Shown: one piece after another, positions 59,100-64,000 of the stretch | Numbering within the stretch: position 1 is the first letter of the stretch | Layout of the letters: every line of letters begins with the position of its first letter | NCBI GenBank assembly: GCA_029378245.1 | Contig: JARKIF010000036.1 | Coordinates: 493,168-557,167 of the forward strand | Direction: 5' to 3' | DNA from: Roridomyces roridus | Lineage: Eukaryota > Basidiomycota > Agaricomycetes > Agaricales > Mycenaceae | Length of the DNA stretch: 64,000 nt | Translations under genes and position numbers: made by a program | The notes under the pieces: model-generated | What the model was told of the DNA's origin: nothing | Seen by the model: only the letters and a program-made list of their open reading frames with translations | Databases searched by the model: none

Positions 59100-61500
59100 G
59101 TATCGGTCTACACTTCCCACGATGCTCTGCACATGAGTAGCACCCATCGAAGACCCGCGCGTACATACCACCCAGTGGCACCCACAAAGGCGACATCTCG
59201 TTTTGGACCCATCAACAAGGAAGCGCCAACGACGACTCTCAAGCCAACAAGCAGCGTCAACAGCGGCTGCAGCTCGACGCGGCAGCAAAGGGGATGGCCA
59301 GAAGATTCCTCGCGTTTGCATAAGCAGTCACCGGCGGCAAAGCAAGTCTTCCGTCGTGAGTGCATCCCGCCGCATTGAAGAGTGGCGGTGCGACGGCTTG
59401 AGGAGTAGGAGCAAGTGCGCCCCGAGTCTGGCCATCGGCACCGGTCGAGTTCATGAGACGGAGAGGACGCTGCAACTGGCAGCGTCGCAGCCGGTGCAGG
59501 GCGATGATAGGAGGGAATATAGTGGCGGGTGGTCTGTAGCACCATGCGGGGGAGAGAAGAGCGAGTTGGGGATGAGGCGCTAGATTGATGTCTGGTGCTC
59601 CGTGGCACGTTGATCAGCGCAGACGTCGGCGGGTCATGGATGGCGGAGGGACAGCGGTTAGCTCTTTCGTATCATACGCTCCTCGTCAGCTCTTGGGAAC
59701 GCCGCACGACGAGCACAACTCCACAAGATCCCAGCTGGGAAACCTCGACCGCAACGTATGAATCGTGGAGGGCAGCATCTCGTTCTTGAATCAAGAGACG
59801 CAGGGTCTAGACGACCAGGGGTGCGTACAACTGGAACCGTCTGAAAAAGGACCGCCATACAGTATACTAGCCTCACGCACCGTATTGACTGAAAAAAGAA
59901 TGGCGACGGCGACGACGAGCAGCACCTGAAGAAGGTCCCACACCACCCTCGCCGTTGCCACAAGCCGACCCTGCGTAAGAGAGAAGGAGCGTTCCAAATG
60001 TAACCGCTCCGCCCGAGCACAAGCCCTCCCGCCACACGCAGCACCCAGCATGCTCTCCAGGTCTGGGACGACCAGAAAAAGCTACAGCCTCGTCTGCAAA
60101 CGGTACTGCACCATACAATGGCGCGCAAGGCACGGACGACCATCCGCCCGGGCATCTCAGCATCACGAAGCCAGCCCCCTAACCCTCCTACCACGCGCAG
60201 CACTCGGCATCCTCTCCAGGTCTGACATAGTGATCCAAAATCGCAGCCCGCGCTGGACACGGACATGCTCTTCGAGGAATCAATGTGGTGATCGCCACAT
60301 GAAGAAGGAGAAGACCGCAAGCGGAGGTCGATGTGGGCCGCTTGGTCCTCCTCTAGGCTACGGACGCTCCCAAGCCGGTAGAGTCATCTGCACTGATCCA
60401 AGTGATGTATAGGGGCACCGATTCGGGACGTGGTGCTCGTCGTGCACAGGAGGAGGGACGGGAAGTGGGCGACGGAGAAGATGGAGGCGGGAATGAAGGT
60501 CGTACGCGAGCGCTGCGTCTCCCGATGTGGCGTTATCCCTGGGCAGCAAACAAGTCCCATGTACCCTCGACGAAAAGCAGACGGCGATGGACTGAAAAAA
60601 GTGGTCAGAAAAGTGGATGCCGGCAGCTCTGATGGACCCTTACGAGTAAGGCGCCAGCGCTGAACGAGTCATAGCTCCATCTCGCTCGTCAACGATTCCT
60701 GAGACACCGCATGCGTGTCTTGTGAAGAAGTCCATCTTGAGGCGAATCAGCTTGGCCTAGAATCTAGATCGCCACCCATACGGGAGGATGAGCGCAAAGT
60801 GCTCGTCGTCGTTATGCACAGTCGAAGGGAGGGGGGTGCGCGATGGGGAAGATGGAGCCGGAGATGAAGGTTATAGAGACAGCGGGCGCTGCCTCCCCCA
60901 ACGTGGAATCTCTCTGCCGCGAAGCAGCAAACGAGTCCAATGCACGCTCAACGAAAAGCAGATGGTAGACTGAACAAGGGGTCAGAAAGGATCAGGACGA
61001 CAGCGGCGGTGGAAGCGTACGAATAAGGGGCAGTAGCGCGTCGACGAGTCATAGCTCCACTTGAGCTCGTTATCCGTCACCCGTCTCGGCGCAGCGATCA
61101 ATTTGTGGGACAGTAAGCGGGTCACATCACTGGGAGGTCGTCAGAAACCGAGGGAGATGGATGTAGCGGGGCATACACACGCCGAAAATGAAGCTCATGA
61201 AGAGCATTGTGTCCGTGGAAGAGATTTAGGACATCGCCGCGACCGTGGAAGTCCGTCTTGGTGCAGATCAGCCTGTGTCGGATGACGGAGAGAGAAGAAG
61301 GGGTGCTTACAGTGCCATGGAATCCTTCTCTCTATACTACAGACTGCATTGCTAACCGCCGCGCAGCGATTCCGTGAGGAGGGAGACGCAGTCGCAGCGA
61401 TAGAGTTTTCCATGAGAAACAGGGACCAAGGCTACGAGAGAGTCGTCCAAGTACGCAACGCGGTCGATAACGAGGTTGAAGTCAGTGTTGAGAAGTCTCA
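59100..61500. repeat. Degenerate repeat region, internal direct repeats
   Basis: Bases 60430-60680 recur with many changes as 60800-61050: GTGCTCGTCGT, AAGATGGAGGCGGG or AAGATGGAGCCGGA, CGAAAAGCAGA and GAGTCATAGCTCCA occur in the same order. A second pair, near 60020-60075 and 60180-60225, shares CGCAGCAC and CTCTCCAGGTCTG. On the minus strand the latter reads QTWRACWVLRVAGGL and QTWRGCRVLRVVGGL. No intact gene is visible; it may be a remnant of another membrane protein family. Confidence 0.45.
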
Positions 61501-62339
61501 GCCCTAAGGTGATTCGGTCCGTGGCAAGTCTGTTGTGGTGGTCGCTGGCAAAGCAATTTTGATCCGTCTTCTTTGTTTTGATCCGTTCTTCTAGGCCGTC
61601 ATCTCAACGGCGACACTGTGGACTTGCTGTGGACACTGACACCAACGCCCAACGACAACCCCAAGTGCGACGACGCACGTATTCTCAAAAAGAAGGAAGA
61701 AAAAAGCAACGACTATACCTGCTGCGACCTCCTCATCATCCTCGCACTCCTCTCAATGAATCAATTCCACCCTTTCCTGCATCGGCTCGGGATTCAGGAC
61801 CTCCTTGAAATCCCATGGAGAGCGCAGGAACACGAAAAGACCGGAAGAATTCAGCGTGCATCGCAGGGGGCTTGGGATCTCTTGACCACGATGACGCGTC
61901 TTTCGTGTTCACTCACGGGCGCGATACAAGGCACCCCAGATCTTTCTACTGATCTCCAGCCACACGAAGCTACTTCTACGAGATTTCAAGCTGAAGTCAT
62001 GGGATTAACAGCACAACTCCAAGACAGCGCGTCAAAGCCCGAGCTCGTTTCCGCACCAAACTCTCGATTCACACACACGAGCTCGCCGCTGCCGCTGTCC
62101 AGAGCGTTTATCACCACGTGGCTGCCCTCGGGGGAACGCCGTTTCCGCGCCATTGTCTCGAATCGCTACGCTCGAGGAGGAGGTCCACAGTCTCCGTGCC
62201 TCTATGCAGGTGTTCTCGACGAGAGAGCTGGTGCCATTGCTGGTCATCCTTCGCAGCGCAACGGCAACAGGAAACGCCAGCGCGAAGCTAAGGCCCATGA
62301 ACTCAGACGCAACCCCCGTCCCAACAACTGCGTACCCAC

Positions 62340-62990
62340 TGAACTCGTTTCCACCAGCTCGTTTGGAATTGGCTCGCTGCCCGAGTTGCATATCCAGAAA
62401 TCCGAGTACGCGCAGACAAGGAGAATTCACGAGAAGATGCTGCAAGATAATACCTCGCACCCAGATTCGTACGGCTATCGGTTTGCGTGTCTCAAATTGG
62501 AGATTGATGGGTGCATTGGCGCGTATGCGCCCACCTAGCGTACTGCCATATGATCGGTGCGGATTTGGAACTTCAGAAAGGACACACGGACCTTGCCAAG
62601 GCTCAGTTCCTGGAGTGTTTCAGTGTTTGGACTCGACGTGGGGATAGGACCACCGGGTCGTTTCATTACTGCTTGGAACGCTCCGGGGATTCGGCATCAG
62701 CGTTCGACTGGGCCTTTTCCTATCATCTTCCTCATATTCCCGCAAGACGAAAGAGAATTTGGCTACAGACAAGGTGTTGCGTGTGCTCGGGGATCTCCTT
62801 TTGCACGATGGCGATGATGGGACTGCGGAGGCGCTCTATCGGCTTGGGTTGGATGGGTTCACTTAGATGGACGTCCATCTGGGTATGCTGCGGCTGGGCG
62901 ATTTGGAGCGAAGATGCAGTGGCAACAGGCGCGGCCGCTATTCGAGGTGTCGATGCAGCACTGTCGGAAAAATCTAGCCCTGATTAGATA
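62340..62990 (+). pseudogene. 3' remnant of a NACHT-TPR-type gene
   Basis: Fragments in shifting frames follow the C-terminal TPR region of a mushroom STAND family: RRIHEKMLQDNTSHPDSYG, then AYCHMIGADLELQKGHTDLA, KAQFLECFSVWTRRG, DKVLRVLGDLLLHDGDDGTA, ALYRLGLDGFT followed by a stop, then MDVHLGMLRLGDLERR and ARPLFEVSMQHC. The spacing and order fit the family, but several frameshifts and stops separate the pieces and no NACHT domain precedes them. From 61618 to 62340 an open frame with coiled-coil-like pieces (RFQAEVMGLTAQLQD, TLEEEVHSLRAS) may be an unrelated gene remnant. Confidence 0.5.
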
Positions 62991-64000
62991 GGCATGTAAG
63001 CGAATACAAGACGTTGTAATGAACAGCAGTCTGAACAGCGTGGACGAGCGGCTGGTTAAGTATAGTTCAATAACAAAAAATGTGTTACCAGTTTCTTTCT
63101 AACGTCCTCAAGACCACGCACGCGCGCGACTGAGCTAACCAAGATTCACATTCCGATGGATGCGGGATTCAATGTAGATCTTGTTGACGAGTGATTCATC
63201 GAGAGCTCTCAAAGCAGTCGTCATGTTCTCATTAGACCTGAGATTCCAGTATTCGAGCATCTGGAACCCGGAGGTCTCAATCAAAGGTAGCGAATGAAAT
63301 CGAATCGGTTGGCAGTGGCTGCGCTAGCGGCAGCCAAGAAGTTGTAAGAAAGACAAAAAAATCGTGCAAACCGACTACCCAAGGCGACCAGTCGAATCGA
63401 ACGAGTGCAGTAGCCGAATGAATGGCTTCGCCGAGTTGTGATTCCAACACCCTTGAGAATTGAATTGTACTGACAATGTGTTGTCACAGAACCCAGTCCT
63501 GCACACTATCAAGTAGCACATCGGTTGATAGGCGCCCCCAATAATGTTGTGGGAGATTAGATTTGCGTCGCATCAGCCCGTTGTGTTCCAAGATCCAGAC
63601 AGAGGAGTCGGTGGAGGTGAGAACATGTGGAGGGGCAAAACAATACAAGAAACCGCCTTAGGGTCCTCGGGTGGATTCGAACGCAGCGAGGACGGTGGGT
63701 TGGAGCTTTGGAGAGATTTGGCCATATTCCGAGCGATTGCAACGACCCAGAGAATGGTAGCTCCAAGCCAGGACAAGATCGACAAGAAAGCCTAGTCTGC
63801 AACGGAGTAGAAAGACAGACGCCGGCTGGGGTTGAAAGAAGCCGTGGCTAGGAATTGTCCAACGCAGTGGGAAGCTTGCGGCAACGCACCATGAAATGTT
63901 ATTTGACCGGATTCAGACAAGTCGGCATATAATTCCTCCTACGTCGGGAGCCCACGGTTTCAAGAGTCGAGACCAGAACCGTGTTTTCTGGAAAAGGTTC
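62991..64000. other. No supported gene; tRNA-like A-box near 63140
   Basis: On the minus strand GGTTAGCTCAGTCGCG resembles a tRNA D-arm/A-box and an oligo-T run follows about 60 bp later, but no T-arm or closing acceptor stem is visible. Frames at 63544-63795 (both strands) have no recognisable features. Confidence 0.3.

Noticed and set aside
61618..62538. Single 306-residue protein
   Set aside because: The frame mixes parts that make sense only in other frames (the coiled-coil piece TLEEEVHSLRAS and the NACHT-TPR tail), so it is probably a chance composite.

Overview
The window comes from a filamentous basidiomycete, most likely a mushroom-forming Agaricomycete. The evidence is many very short introns (about 45-60 bp, GTRNGT..YAG), protein families typical of that group (C2-TPR-CHAT, NACHT-WD40, DUF6534-type membrane proteins, large F-box/leucine-rich families), and transposon remnants with clear target-site duplications. 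No rRNA gene, convincing tRNA gene or CRISPR array is visible. Exon structures below were worked out by hand from splice signals and reading-frame continuity; those whose exon lengths sum to a multiple of three are stated as such.

Layout. 1-32 kb is a decaying accessory region. It holds repeated, mostly broken copies of two families: an uncharacterised multi-pass membrane protein (minus strand; copies near 0.5-1.4, 1.8-3.0, 6.9-9.0, 13.9-14.6 and 26.5-28.3 kb) and an F-box/LRR-like family (plus strand at 9.3-10.4, 10.8-11.9, 21.3 and 28.4-29.2 kb; minus strand at 24.6-25.5 kb). Several copies form a divergent pair around a shared ~45-bp motif. Embedded in it are an intact 12-exon caspase-like gene (3.4-6.8 kb) whose catalytic His and Cys are both replaced, an intact unrelated F-box gene (12.1-13.6 kb), and a C2-TPR-CHAT gene (15.3-19.7 kb) that keeps its CHAT His/Cys pair but has two stops and two frameshifts. 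Mobile remnants are a hAT-type MITE with an 8-bp duplication, two solo LTRs, a 744-bp long-inverted-repeat element and a mariner-like MITE.

32-47.5 kb is gene-dense and mostly intact: a DUF6534-type membrane protein, a DHA1-type MFS transporter, a probable mitochondrial four-CCHC zinc-knuckle protein with an 8-nt microexon, a RING-finger protein, a 1399-residue NACHT-WD40 NLR-like protein, and a small membrane protein.

47.5-64 kb is again sparse: a poorly resolved multi-exon minus-strand gene (49-50.1 kb), long stretches without a recognisable gene, a truncated short-chain dehydrogenase abutting a broken F-box gene, an intact 505-residue F-box gene (57.4-58.9 kb), degenerate repeats (59-61.5 kb), and the broken 3' end of what looks like a NACHT-TPR gene (62.3-63 kb).

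How the genes relate: three genes (pseudo-caspase, CHAT protease, NACHT-WD40) plus the NACHT-TPR remnant belong to families tied to regulated cell death or non-self recognition in fungi, and eight F-box loci could supply substrate-recognition subunits for ubiquitin ligases. That is a family-level inference; nothing in the sequence proves that they act together.
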